Assembly (NCBI GenBank): GCA_016290695.1
Contig: JAEEUX010000086.1
Span: 1 to 9,107 of the forward strand
From: Oscillospiraceae bacterium
Lineage (GTDB): Bacteria > Bacillota > Clostridia > Oscillospirales > Oscillospiraceae
Reading direction: 5' to 3'
Length of the DNA: 9,107 nt
Made by a program: the position numbers and the translations under genes. The notes beneath the pieces are model-generated. The model saw only the letters and a list, made by a program, of their open reading frames with translations. It had not been told where the DNA came from and searched no databases. Of the stretch, positions 1 to 6,618 are shown one piece after another (within the stretch, counting starts at the first letter, position 1; the number at the start of each line of letters is the position of its first letter).

Positions 1-21
1 GAAAACAAGTGGAATATCAAC

Positions 22-64
22 AGGGCTGCCGCGAATTTTGCGAATTTTGCGGTGGCCCTTTTTT
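22..64 (+). terminator. Rho-independent terminator of an upstream plus-strand gene
   Basis: Positions 22-32 pair with 49-59 over 11 base pairs, including two G-T wobbles. The 16-base loop is followed directly by six T residues (59-64). This is the classic intrinsic terminator layout on the plus strand, so a gene ending left of the window probably stops here, convergent to the minus-strand dehydrogenase. The loop carries a tandem duplication of GCGAATTTT. No coding end can be identified in the first 20 bases. Confidence 0.8.
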
Positions 65-100
65 GTATATGATTTGCGTAGAACGACAGAGCAATGGAAA

Positions 101-138
101 CAAAAGACCGAGACGGTTTTAACCGCCCCGGTCTTTTG
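101..138 (-). terminator. Terminator hairpin after the SDR gene, possibly bidirectional
   Basis: Positions 101-110 are perfectly complementary to 129-138 (10 base pairs). The inner part pairs imperfectly around a TT-rich tip. Because the outer arms are A-rich and T-rich, either strand ends its stem in a T run. The hairpin lies 44 bases past the stop codon of the minus-strand dehydrogenase, so it most likely ends that operon. It could also catch read-through from the left. Confidence 0.7.
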
Positions 139-181
139 CAATGGGGCTGTGCCCCGATTTGATATTGTGAATAGCCGATTA

Positions 182-976
182 TCAGCAGCGGAGCATGTAG
201 CCGCCGTCGATTACCTGGACGGTACCCGTGACCTGAGCGGCAGCGGGAGAAGCGAGATAAACGGCGAGAGCGCCGATCTCGATGGGCTCGCCGAAGCGGC
301 CCGCGACAGCCTGCTGGTTGATGCGCTTGAGGTTGTCGGGCGGGATGTGAACGCTGAGCTCACTGTTGGTGAAGCCGGGAGCAATGCCGTTTACGCGGAT
401 GTCGTAGGGGGCGAGCTCGCAGGCCATGCAGTGGGTGAAATGGTTCATCGCGGCCTTGGCGCTGGAATAGGGGCTCATCGGCTGGCCGTGGTTAACCATG
501 AAGCCGGCGTTGGAGGTGATGTTGATGATGCTGCCGCCCTTGCCGCCGTCGCGCATGCGCTTTGCGACCTCGTAGGTCATGTGGACGCAGCCGTTAAGGT
601 CGGTGTTGATGACCTTGTACCAGTCGCTGAGATCCTCGTCCATGTCGAGGAGGGACTTGGTGCAGGAAACGCCGGCGTTGTTAACGAGAATGTCGATGCT
701 GCCGAACTTGTCAAAAGCCTCGGCGACTGCCTTGCGGACGCTGGGGAGAGAGGTAACGTCGCAGGAGACGGAGAAGCAGGTCGTGCCGTAGGGCTTGAGC
801 TCGTTAAGAGCCTCGGCAGCCTTGGCAGCGTCGCGGCAGAAGATGGCGATATTGGCGCCGGACTGCGCCATGGCGGAGGCGATACCGAAGCCGAGGCCGC
901 GGTTGCCGCCTGTGATGATGACGTTCTTGCCCTTGAGGCTGAACGCGTCCTTCATATTTTCAATAGGCTTTATCAA
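182..976 (-). CDS. Short-chain dehydrogenase/reductase (SDR), classical type
   Basis: A 264-residue protein of the classical SDR family, which oxidises alcohols or reduces ketones with NAD(P)(H) in the cytoplasm. Visible motifs are the cofactor glycine motif TGGNRGLG at 22-29, CDVT with Asp73, NNAG at 99-102, and the catalytic tetrad Asn124, Ser155, Tyr170 and Lys174 (YSSAK). A C-terminal VTGTVQVIDGGY segment completes the fold, and the length is typical. Arg48 just after the second beta strand, with no Asp at that strand's end, hints at NADP(H), but this is inference. The start is TTG at 976, chosen because AGGA lies 10 bases upstream (987-990); the in-frame ATG at 955 has no ribosome binding site. 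It is the second gene of an operon, 48 bases after the MBL-fold hydrolase. FabG-like and sugar or polyol dehydrogenases share these motifs, so the substrate is unknown. Confidence 0.93.
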   Translation of the reverse strand: MIKPIENMKDAFSLKGKNVIITGGNRGLGFGIASAMAQSGANIAIFCRDAAKAAEALNELKPYGTTCFSVSCDVTSLPSVRKAVAEAFDKFGSIDILVNNAGVSCTKSLLDMDEDLSDWYKVINTDLNGCVHMTYEVAKRMRDGGKGGSIINITSNAGFMVNHGQPMSPYSSAKAAMNHFTHCMACELAPYDIRVNGIAPGFTNSELSVHIPPDNLKRINQQAVAGRFGEPIEIGALAVYLASPAAAQVTGTVQVIDGGYMLRC

Positions 977-1024
977 AGAATATCATTCCTTTCGATAATG
1001 GTTAAACTTTTTAATATGTAAGGC

Positions 1025-1930
1025 TTAGTCCTCAGCCCACCAGCGCGGCAGGGGAGTTCCGTCGTCGTCGTTCATATCGGACCAGCTCCACTCGCGCCCG
1101 CCGAGGAAGACGGAGGAGTTCATGTCGTTGGAGAGGAAGATAAGGCAGGCGTCGGGGAACTTCATGCACATATCGTAGAAAAATTCCTTCATGTCCTTGG
1201 TCTTCTCAAGCTCGCGCTCGGTCTCGCGCAGATAGTCCATGGTGAACTTGAACGCGCGCTCGTCGAGAGGCTCACCGTGCTTAACATGGCCGGGAACAAC
1301 GAGCTCGGCGCCGAACTTGGAGAACTTCTCGAGGTCCTTGTACCATTTGTAGCGGCCCTTCGCGGAAACCTCGCAGGTGAAGGGGTGAGCGTTGGAGAAA
1401 AGAACGTCGCTTCCGATGAAGGTCTTGATGGAGGGGACCCATACTACGGTGTTGTACTTGAGGTCGCCCCAGACCTGGGGATAAACAATTATCTCCTCAC
1501 CCTCGAGCTCAATGATGTTGGAAGCGGGGAGAGGCTCGATTTTCGGCTTGAGACGGCAGAGATTTACCTTGCCGATGACGCTCTCCCAGTGCTCCGTCTT
1601 GGAGTTGAACTGAACGTCGATAACGGGAATGTCTTCAGCCATGGCGTAAAGCTTCGCGTTGGGGAAGGCTTCGCCGATGTGGCCGATGCCCCAGTAATGG
1701 TCGGGGTGCGCGTGAGTGGCGAAAACGGCCTTGAGCTCAAGGTTCGTTTCGGCGATCTCTGCGATAACGCGGTAAGCGTTGGAGCGCGTCCACTGGCAGT
1801 CTACCAGAACGCATTCCTTTTTGCCGCAGATAAGTGTGCTTGTGACGTTGAAGCCGCCTTCATCGGCTATCATTACCTTGACGGAGAGCTTGCCCTCGCC
1901 GAAAGTAAAATCACGGACTTCCATGCTCAT
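1025..1930 (-). CDS. MBL-fold metallo-hydrolase with altered third metal-ligand position
   Basis: A 301-residue metallo-beta-lactamase-fold protein. The metal motif HAHPDH occupies residues 73-78 and is preceded by a strand ending in VFATHAH. The bridging aspartate is Asp175 (GSDVLF) and the late histidine is His215 (VVPGHVKHG). Where the family normally has a Gly-His motif before the NTVVWVPS strand, this protein reads WGDLKYN, with Asp156 in the histidine's place; this could change metal binding or reaction. No signal peptide is seen, so it is probably cytoplasmic. Relatives include lactonases, glyoxalase II-like thioesterases and arylsulfatase-type enzymes, and the substrate cannot be assigned. 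The ATG at 1930 has AGAGG eight bases upstream (1939-1943). It is the first gene of the operon with the SDR, which suggests a two-step catabolic or detoxifying conversion (inference). Confidence 0.9.
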   Translation of the reverse strand: MSMEVRDFTFGEGKLSVKVMIADEGGFNVTSTLICGKKECVLVDCQWTRSNAYRVIAEIAETNLELKAVFATHAHPDHYWGIGHIGEAFPNAKLYAMAEDIPVIDVQFNSKTEHWESVIGKVNLCRLKPKIEPLPASNIIELEGEEIIVYPQVWGDLKYNTVVWVPSIKTFIGSDVLFSNAHPFTCEVSAKGRYKWYKDLEKFSKFGAELVVPGHVKHGEPLDERAFKFTMDYLRETERELEKTKDMKEFFYDMCMKFPDACLIFLSNDMNSSVFLGGREWSWSDMNDDDGTPLPRWWAED

Positions 1931-1985
1931 TGCTATTACCTCTTTCTTGCGGGCGCATCATAGCGAGAGGCGCCTTGTATTTTGT

Positions 1986-2004
1986 GGCGGGCGAAATCGC
2001 CGCC
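1986..2004 (-). other. Hairpin in the 5' leader of the MBL-SDR operon
   Basis: GGCG at 1986-1989 pairs with CGCC at 2001-2004, and GCG at 1991-1993 with CGC at 1998-2000, with one bulged base and an AAAT loop. It lies in the roughly 90-base leader between the predicted transcription start (about 2021) and the ATG at 1930. A second weak stem pairs 1952-1956 with 1970-1974. There is no T run, so these are not terminators. They may simply stabilise the mRNA or affect translation. Confidence 0.4.
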
Positions 2005-2027
2005 GGGTTTATACACTTACACTCAGC

Positions 2028-2056
2028 AGTATAGCACATATCCGAGAGTTTATCAA
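2028..2056 (-). promoter_or_regulatory. Sigma-A promoter of the MBL-SDR operon
   Basis: Read on the minus strand there is a -35 box TTGATA (2051-2056), a spacer of exactly 17 bases and a -10 box TATACT (2028-2033). The spacer ends in TGC, giving an extended -10 (TGnTATACT). Both hexamers match the consensus at five of six positions. Transcription should begin near 2021, about 90 bases before the hydrolase start codon. No operator palindrome is obvious next to it. Confidence 0.8.
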
Positions 2057-2115
2057 CGATTATTATTGTGACATTTTACGGGGCGCCGGTGGCGATAACG
2101 TGGTCTGCCTGCAAG

Positions 2116-2207
2116 CGGAACGCCGTTCCCAGCGTTCCGTCGCGGCAAAGCCGCGAATATGCGACCTCTCAGGCGCTGCGCGCCAGCTCCCCTTATCCAA
2201 GGGGAGC
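2116..2207. repeat. Tandem-hairpin intergenic element (small interspersed-repeat-like)
   Basis: Four perfect stems follow one another: 2116-2123 with 2132-2139 (8 bp), 2141-2146 with 2150-2155 (6 bp, AAA loop), 2172-2176 with 2180-2184 (5 bp), and 2186-2194 with 2199-2207 (9 bp, loop ATCC). The segment CGACCTCTCAGGCGCTGCGC before the GCTCCCCTT stem resembles short non-coding repeats I know from Oscillospiraceae-type genomes; this is recalled resemblance, not a search. It sits between the two divergent promoters, outside both transcripts, as expected of an inserted element. No open reading frame or terminal target duplication could be established. Confidence 0.6.
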
Positions 2208-2262
2208 GAAAACGCCGCCGCACACAAATTCTACACTTTTTCGGTAAATCGAAAAAAATATC

Positions 2263-2291
2263 TTTAAATTGGCCGAGGGGTATAGTATAAT
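2263..2291 (+). promoter_or_regulatory. Sigma-A promoter of the AsnC-aminotransferase operon
   Basis: A perfect -10 box TATAAT (2286-2291) lies 17 bases after TTTAAA (2263-2268), which matches four of six -35 positions. The -35 region is preceded by an A/T-rich stretch that could act as an UP-like element. Transcription should start near 2298, giving a leader of about 67 bases before the ATG at 2365. The weak -35 with a perfect -10 suits a regulated promoter. Confidence 0.65.
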
Positions 2292-2294
2292 ACT
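2284..2294. promoter_or_regulatory. Palindrome over the -10 box, possible autoregulatory operator
   Basis: AGTATAATACT is an 11-base inverted repeat centred on the TATAAT box and flanked by further A/T-rich sequence to 2303. Lrp/AsnC proteins bind short, A/T-rich, weakly palindromic sites and often control their own gene, and the first gene downstream encodes such a protein. Operator function is inferred from position and symmetry. The palindrome could be a by-product of the -10 sequence. Confidence 0.35.
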
Positions 2295-2316
2295 TTAATA
2301 TACATTAAAAGTCCGC

Positions 2317-2333
2317 CGCCGGAAGCTCCGGCG
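2317..2333 (+). other. GC hairpin in the AsnC leader
   Basis: CGCCGGA (2317-2323) pairs perfectly with TCCGGCG (2327-2333) around a three-base loop. It lies in the predicted leader, 15 bases before the AGGAGG ribosome binding site at 2349-2354. There is no T run, so it is not an intrinsic terminator. It may protect the 5' end of the transcript or affect ribosome access. Confidence 0.5.
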
Positions 2334-2364
2334 CGTAAATATGGCCACAGGAGGTTTTGTCATC

Positions 2365-2853
2365 ATGGCTTTGGAAAACGAACTGCTGAAACTCATGGAA
2401 AGGGACTGCCGCGCAGCACCGGCGCAGCTTGCCGCAATGCTCGGCGCGGAGGAATCCGAGGTCGCGCAGACGATAAACAAGCTTGAGCAGGATAAAATTA
2501 TCCTCGGCTATCAGGCACTTGTGGACTGGGACAGAGCCGGCGACGAGACCGTTACCGCCCTCATCGAGGTGAAGGTCACGCCCCAGCGCGGCGACGGGTT
2601 TGACCGTATAGCCGAGCGCATCTATCAGTTTGAGGAGGTCGAAAGCCTCTACCTTATGAGCGGCGCTTACGATTTCACCGTCATCATATCGGGCAGGACG
2701 CTCAAGGAAGTCGCGAACTTCGTTTCCGCTCGTCTTTCGACGATCGACGGCGTTACCGGCACGGCTACGCATTTTATCCTGAAAAAATACAAGGAGAAGC
2801 ACTCCGTTTTTGAGACCTCTCCCGTTCAGGAAGAAAGGATGATCTTCTGTTGA
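2365..2853 (+). CDS. Lrp/AsnC-family transcriptional regulator
   Basis: A 162-residue DNA-binding regulator with the usual two-part build. A winged helix-turn-helix at about residues 3-50 (recognition helix near 29-42, EESEVAQTINKLEQ) is followed by the effector-binding RAM/ASNC ligand domain at about 62-145, with the hallmark LMSGAYDFTVII at 97-108. Such proteins form dimers and octamers that sense amino acids. The start is the ATG at 2365, with AGGAGG ten bases upstream; the in-frame ATG at 2341 is rejected because it precedes that site. The stop codon overlaps the aminotransferase start (2850), so the two are translationally coupled. The pair resembles Bacillus alaR-alaT (yugG-yugH), which suggests control of the transaminase in response to an amino acid such as alanine. 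Effector and targets are inferred. Confidence 0.93.
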   Translation: MALENELLKLMERDCRAAPAQLAAMLGAEESEVAQTINKLEQDKIILGYQALVDWDRAGDETVTALIEVKVTPQRGDGFDRIAERIYQFEEVESLYLMSGAYDFTVIISGRTLKEVANFVSARLSTIDGVTGTATHFILKKYKEKHSVFETSPVQEERMIFC

Positions 2854-4022
2854 ACAGCTTTGAGGATTTGATCGCCGGGAAGGTAAAGGCGCTGCGCCCT
2901 TCCGGCATAAGAAAGTTTTTTGACCTGCTTGAGGACATGGACGACGCCATCTCCCTCGGCATTGGCGAGCCGGATTTCGTTACCCCGTGGCATATCCGCG
3001 ACGCGGGCGTTTATTCGCTCGAAAAGGGCTTCACCAAATATACTCCGAACGCCGGAATGATGACGCTGCGCCGCGAAATAAGCGCCTATATGCTGCGCCG
3101 CTTCGGCCTCGTTTACGACCCGGCCAAGCAGATAATCGTCACCGTCGGCGGCTCCGAGGGCATAGACCTTTCCCTGCGTATGCTCATTGAGCCGGGCGAC
3201 GAGATAATAATTCCGAGCCCCGCCTTTGTGTGCTACGAGCCGCTTACTATCATGGCCGGCGGCGTCCCCGTGCTTATTGAGACGAAGCAGGAGGATAATT
3301 TCAAGCTCACGGCGAAGGCTCTGCGCGAGGCGATAACGCCGAAAACGAAGGCAGTAATTCTTCCCTTCCCCTGCAACCCGACGGGCGGCATCATGGAGAA
3401 AAGCGACCTTGAGGCGATAGAAGAAGTCCTTCGCGGGACGGATATAGCCGTTATTTCGGACGAAATTTACGCCGAGCTCACCTACGGGCAGCACCACGTT
3501 TCCCCCGCGAACATCCCCGGTCTCTACGACCGGACGATAGTAGTAAACGGTTTTTCCAAGAGCTACGCAATGACGGGCTGGCGCCTCGGCTTCCTCTGCG
3601 CGCCGCCGGAGGCGATAAAGCAGCTCGTTAAAATCCACCAGTTCGGCATAATGAGCGCGCCGACCACGAGCCAGTACGCCGCCATCGAGGCGATGAAGGA
3701 GGGCGACCGCGACATTGAGGCCATGCGCGACGATTACGACCGCCGCCGCCGTTATCTCGTCCACGGTCTGCGCGAGGCGGGACTTGAATGCTATGAGCCG
3801 CGCGGCGCGTTCTACGTTTTCCCCTGCATCCGCTCTACGGGCATGACGAGCGAGGAATTCTGCGAAAAATTCCTCCTTGCCGAGCGCGTCGCCGCCATCC
3901 CCGGTACGGCCTTCGGCCCCGGCGGCGAGGGCTTTGTAAGAATGTGCTATGCCGCATCCATGGACGATCTGACGGAGGCGCTGCGCCGCCTGAAGAATTT
4001 CCTTGACGGCATAAAGAAATAA
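2850..4022 (+). CDS. PLP-dependent class I/II aminotransferase
   Basis: A 390-residue fold-type I aminotransferase that moves an amino group between an amino acid and a 2-oxo acid using pyridoxal phosphate. Visible residues are the CNPTGG motif with Asn176, Asp204 (ISDEIY) contacting the cofactor nitrogen, Tyr207, the Schiff-base Lys237 in SKSYAMTGWRLG, and substrate-carboxylate Arg364 (FVRMCYAAS). N-terminal GIGEPDF (37-43) is typical of the AspC/PatA-like subgroup. The start is TTG at 2850, overlapping the regulator's stop codon, with AAAGGA ten bases upstream (2834-2839). Sequence alone cannot separate alanine, aspartate and aromatic specificities. The linked AsnC regulator resembles the AlaR-AlaT pairing, so alanine transaminase is one reasonable candidate. 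Confidence 0.93.
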   Translation: MNSFEDLIAGKVKALRPSGIRKFFDLLEDMDDAISLGIGEPDFVTPWHIRDAGVYSLEKGFTKYTPNAGMMTLRREISAYMLRRFGLVYDPAKQIIVTVGGSEGIDLSLRMLIEPGDEIIIPSPAFVCYEPLTIMAGGVPVLIETKQEDNFKLTAKALREAITPKTKAVILPFPCNPTGGIMEKSDLEAIEEVLRGTDIAVISDEIYAELTYGQHHVSPANIPGLYDRTIVVNGFSKSYAMTGWRLGFLCAPPEAIKQLVKIHQFGIMSAPTTSQYAAIEAMKEGDRDIEAMRDDYDRRRRYLVHGLREAGLECYEPRGAFYVFPCIRSTGMTSEEFCEKFLLAERVAAIPGTAFGPGGEGFVRMCYAASMDDLTEALRRLKNFLDGIKK

Positions 4023-4037
4023 AGGAGCATACAGAAA

Positions 4038-5267
4038 ATGAAATACATTCTGATTATCGGCGACGGCATGGCGGATAACCCCGTCGAGTCGCTTGGGGGC
4101 GTGACCCCTCTTGAGAAGGCAAACATCCCTAACATGGACTATCTTTCCTCGCACGGACTTCTCGGCAGCACTCTTAACTGCCCGCCGAGCCTCCCCGCGG
4201 GAAGCGATACTGCCATCCTCTCGATTTTCGGCTGCGACCCGCTGAAATACTATACGGGCCGCGCCCCGCTCGAGGCCGCCGCACAGGGAATTTCACTCAA
4301 GGACGGCGACCTTGCCTTCCGCTGCAATATGGCCTCACTCAGCGCCGAGCCCGATTGGGAGAAGAAGACCATCGTTTCCCATTCCGGCGGCGGAATAGAC
4401 GGGGAGAGCTCCCGCCGCTTGGTTGAGGACCTTTTTGCCGACCCGGAATTTTCCGCGAAGGCGCAGGCTGCGGGCGTGAAGGTTTACCCCAGCCTTTCTT
4501 ACAGGCATATCGCCGTCCAGACTATGGGCGACGCGAAGGGCCTGTTTTTCAGCGCGCCGCATGAGCATCTTACCGACCTTGCGTGGAAATGGCTTCCGCG
4601 CGGGAGCGCAAACGCGAAGGTTCTGCGCGAGCTCATGCAGAGCAGCTACGAGTTCCTTTCAAAGCACCCGATAAACCTCCAGCGCGAGGCGGAGGGCAAG
4701 CTTCCCGCCAACTGTATCTGGTTCTGGGCGGAGGGTACGGCCGTTTCGCTGCCGAGCTTCACAGAAGCCTACGGCAAGAAGGGCTCGGTCATCAGTGCCG
4801 TTCCGCTCTGCCACGGCATAGGCGCTCTTACCGGCGTCCGTCCCGTAACTGTCGAGGGCGCGACGGGCGAGCTTGACACCAATTATGAGGGCAAAGCCGC
4901 CGCCGCGCTGCGCTGCCTCAACGAAGAGGGCGACGATTTCGTCTGCGTCCATGTTGAAGCCCCCGATGAATGCACCCATAACGGCGACCTGCCCGGCAAG
5001 CTACAGTCTATCGAAAACCTTGACAGCCGCGTTATCGCGCCTATCCGCGCGGACATGGCGGGCATAGACCACCGCATCCTCATACTCAGCGACCACAAGA
5101 CCCTTACCTCCACGCGCGGCCATGACGGAGACCCCGTCCCCTTCATCCTCTATGACAGCCGCGAGGCCGCCGAGGGCTCGGGCCTTGCCTATTCCGAGAA
5201 AAACGGTCTCACCGGCCCGATGGTAAAGGCCGGAACGGCGCTGCTCGGAATGCTTTTTGAAATGTAA
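4038..5267 (+). CDS. aPGAM-type cofactor-independent phosphoglycerate mutase / proposed homoserine kinase
   Basis: A 409-residue member of the alkaline-phosphatase superfamily, archaeal-type phosphoglycerate mutase branch. Visible metal and catalytic residues are Asp9 (IIGDGMAD), nucleophile Ser56 (PAGSDTA), Asp310 and His314 (APDECTH), Asp352-His353 (LSDHK) and His362 (RGHDGDP), so both metal sites look intact. Known members either interconvert 3- and 2-phosphoglycerate or, in a bacterial subgroup found near threonine genes, have been proposed as homoserine kinases. The aminotransferase 15 bases upstream fits an amino-acid role at least as well as glycolysis, but no other threonine gene is in the window. 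The ATG has AAGGAG ten bases upstream (4022-4027). Which activity it has is unresolved. Confidence 0.88.
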   Translation: MKYILIIGDGMADNPVESLGGVTPLEKANIPNMDYLSSHGLLGSTLNCPPSLPAGSDTAILSIFGCDPLKYYTGRAPLEAAAQGISLKDGDLAFRCNMASLSAEPDWEKKTIVSHSGGGIDGESSRRLVEDLFADPEFSAKAQAAGVKVYPSLSYRHIAVQTMGDAKGLFFSAPHEHLTDLAWKWLPRGSANAKVLRELMQSSYEFLSKHPINLQREAEGKLPANCIWFWAEGTAVSLPSFTEAYGKKGSVISAVPLCHGIGALTGVRPVTVEGATGELDTNYEGKAAAALRCLNEEGDDFVCVHVEAPDECTHNGDLPGKLQSIENLDSRVIAPIRADMAGIDHRILILSDHKTLTSTRGHDGDPVPFILYDSREAAEGSGLAYSEKNGLTGPMVKAGTALLGMLFEM

Positions 5268-5318
5268 TTTATGGGCAGGCCGGACGTCCAGCCTTTGCCT
5301 GCAAGGAGAGAATTTCGC

Positions 5319-6593
5319 TTGAAACCACGCATTTTCAGCCCGGCGGATATACTTCTGCCGAAAAACTGCGACATGACAAAATGGAGCTCCATCGCCTGCG
5401 ACCAGCACACCTCGGAGCCCGAATACTGGGAGCGCTGCGAAGCGTTCGTCGGCGACGCGCCGAGCACGCTCTACCTCACCATCCCGGAGCTTCGCTACCG
5501 CGACGCGAATATGCCGGAGATGATAAAAAAGGTCCGCGCGACGGCGGACGAATATCTTGACAAGGGCCTTTTCGAGCGCTTTGAAAACAGCTATCTTTAC
5601 ATAGAGCGCACGCTTGCCAGCGGCCTTGTCCGCCGCGGCCTCATGGGCCAGCTCGATCTTGAGCAGTACGATAACGCGCCGCACGCAAAGACCCTTATCC
5701 GCGCGACGGAGGGAGTCGTGCGCGAAAAGCTGCCCAGCCGCATCAGCCTGCGCGACGGCGCGCGCATGGAAATGAGCCACGTTATGGTGCTTATAGACGA
5801 CCCGAAGGAGACGCTTATCGAGCCTCTTACAGCCAAGCGCAGCTCCATGCAGAAGCTTTATGATTTCCCGCTCATGGAGGGCGGCGGAAGCATCGCCGCA
5901 TGGCGCGTTACGGGCGGCGATATTGCCCCCGTGGACGCCGCGATCGACCGCCTCCTTAATCCCGATAGCTTTGCAAAGCGCTATAACGCCGAGGGTGAGC
6001 CCGTTCTCATTTTCGCGATAGGCGACGGGAACCATTCCCTCTCCACGGCCAAGGCCTGCTGGGAGCGCATGAAGCCTTCCCTCAGCCCGGAGGAGCAGGA
6101 GACGCACCCGGCGCGCTTTGCGCTCGTCGAGCTTATCAATATCATGGACCCGGTGGAGAAATTTGAGCCCATACACCGCGTCATCTTCGATACCGATACG
6201 AAGAAGCTTCGCGCGGCGCTGCTTTCCGAGATGGAGGGCGCGGTGGACGGCGAAGTTCCCGGCGCGGCGCATATCCGCTGGCGCAGCGGGAGCGAAAAGG
6301 GCGTCATTACGCTCACGAAGCTGCACGGCCAGCTTGCCGTCGGCGATTTTACCGCGTTTATAGACAGCTACATCGCCCGCGAGGGCTGCCGGATAGACTA
6401 TATCCACGAGGACGCAGTCGCCCTTGAGCTCGCTTCGCGCGAGAATACGATATGCTTCCTCATGCCGGATATAAGCAAGTCCGACTTTTTCCCTTCCATC
6501 ATCAAGGACGGCGCGATGCCGCGCAAGACCTTCTCCATGGGCCACAGCGCCGACAAGCGTTATTATCTTGAGTGCAGAAGCCTTGAAAAATAA
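5319..6593 (+). CDS. DUF1015 family protein
   Basis: A 424-residue protein of the DUF1015 family, whose biochemical role is, to my knowledge, not established. The N-terminus (KPRIFSPADILLPK, then CDQHTSEPEYW) and the central motif GDGNHSL at 235-241 are typical; other members carry a DGHHR variant at that site. No signal peptide or membrane segment is seen, so it is likely cytoplasmic. The start is TTG at 5319 because AAGGAG lies ten bases upstream (5303-5308). An in-frame ATG at 5271 would add 16 residues but has no ribosome binding site. In other genomes DUF1015 genes often lie by serine biosynthesis genes, and here it follows an aminotransferase and a phosphoglycerate mutase-like enzyme, so a link to phosphoglycerate/serine chemistry is possible (inference). 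Confidence 0.88.
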   Translation: MKPRIFSPADILLPKNCDMTKWSSIACDQHTSEPEYWERCEAFVGDAPSTLYLTIPELRYRDANMPEMIKKVRATADEYLDKGLFERFENSYLYIERTLASGLVRRGLMGQLDLEQYDNAPHAKTLIRATEGVVREKLPSRISLRDGARMEMSHVMVLIDDPKETLIEPLTAKRSSMQKLYDFPLMEGGGSIAAWRVTGGDIAPVDAAIDRLLNPDSFAKRYNAEGEPVLIFAIGDGNHSLSTAKACWERMKPSLSPEEQETHPARFALVELINIMDPVEKFEPIHRVIFDTDTKKLRAALLSEMEGAVDGEVPGAAHIRWRSGSEKGVITLTKLHGQLAVGDFTAFIDSYIAREGCRIDYIHEDAVALELASRENTICFLMPDISKSDFFPSIIKDGAMPRKTFSMGHSADKRYYLECRSLEK

Positions 6594-6618
6594 GGTTGCG
6601 GCGCTCTGAGGACAGCTT

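Noticed and set aside
38..1021. Plus-strand open frame (327 codons) opposite the SDR gene
   Set aside because: It begins inside a terminator hairpin and mirrors the SDR gene, whose motifs are all present on the minus strand.
1277..1963. Plus-strand open frame opposite the MBL-fold gene
   Set aside because: It is antisense to a gene with intact metal-binding motifs, and its composition is typical of a codon-bias shadow.
2116..2207. CRISPR array or structured riboswitch
   Set aside because: The hairpins differ in sequence and length, with no constant repeat and spacer pattern, and the block lies outside the predicted transcripts on both sides.
2341..2364. Upstream in-frame ATG for the AsnC regulator
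   Set aside because: The AGGAGG site lies downstream of this ATG and is placed for the ATG at 2365.
2826..4154. Minus-strand open frame (442 codons) opposite the aminotransferase
   Set aside because: It covers the aminotransferase, the gap after it and the start of the aPGAM gene, with no family motif. The plus-strand reading has a complete set of PLP residues.
5001..6545. Long minus-strand open frame (514 codons) opposite the DUF1015 gene
   Set aside because: It spans the end of one confident plus-strand gene and most of another, has no recognisable motifs, and is rich in Arg/Ala/His as expected for the antisense of GC-biased codons.
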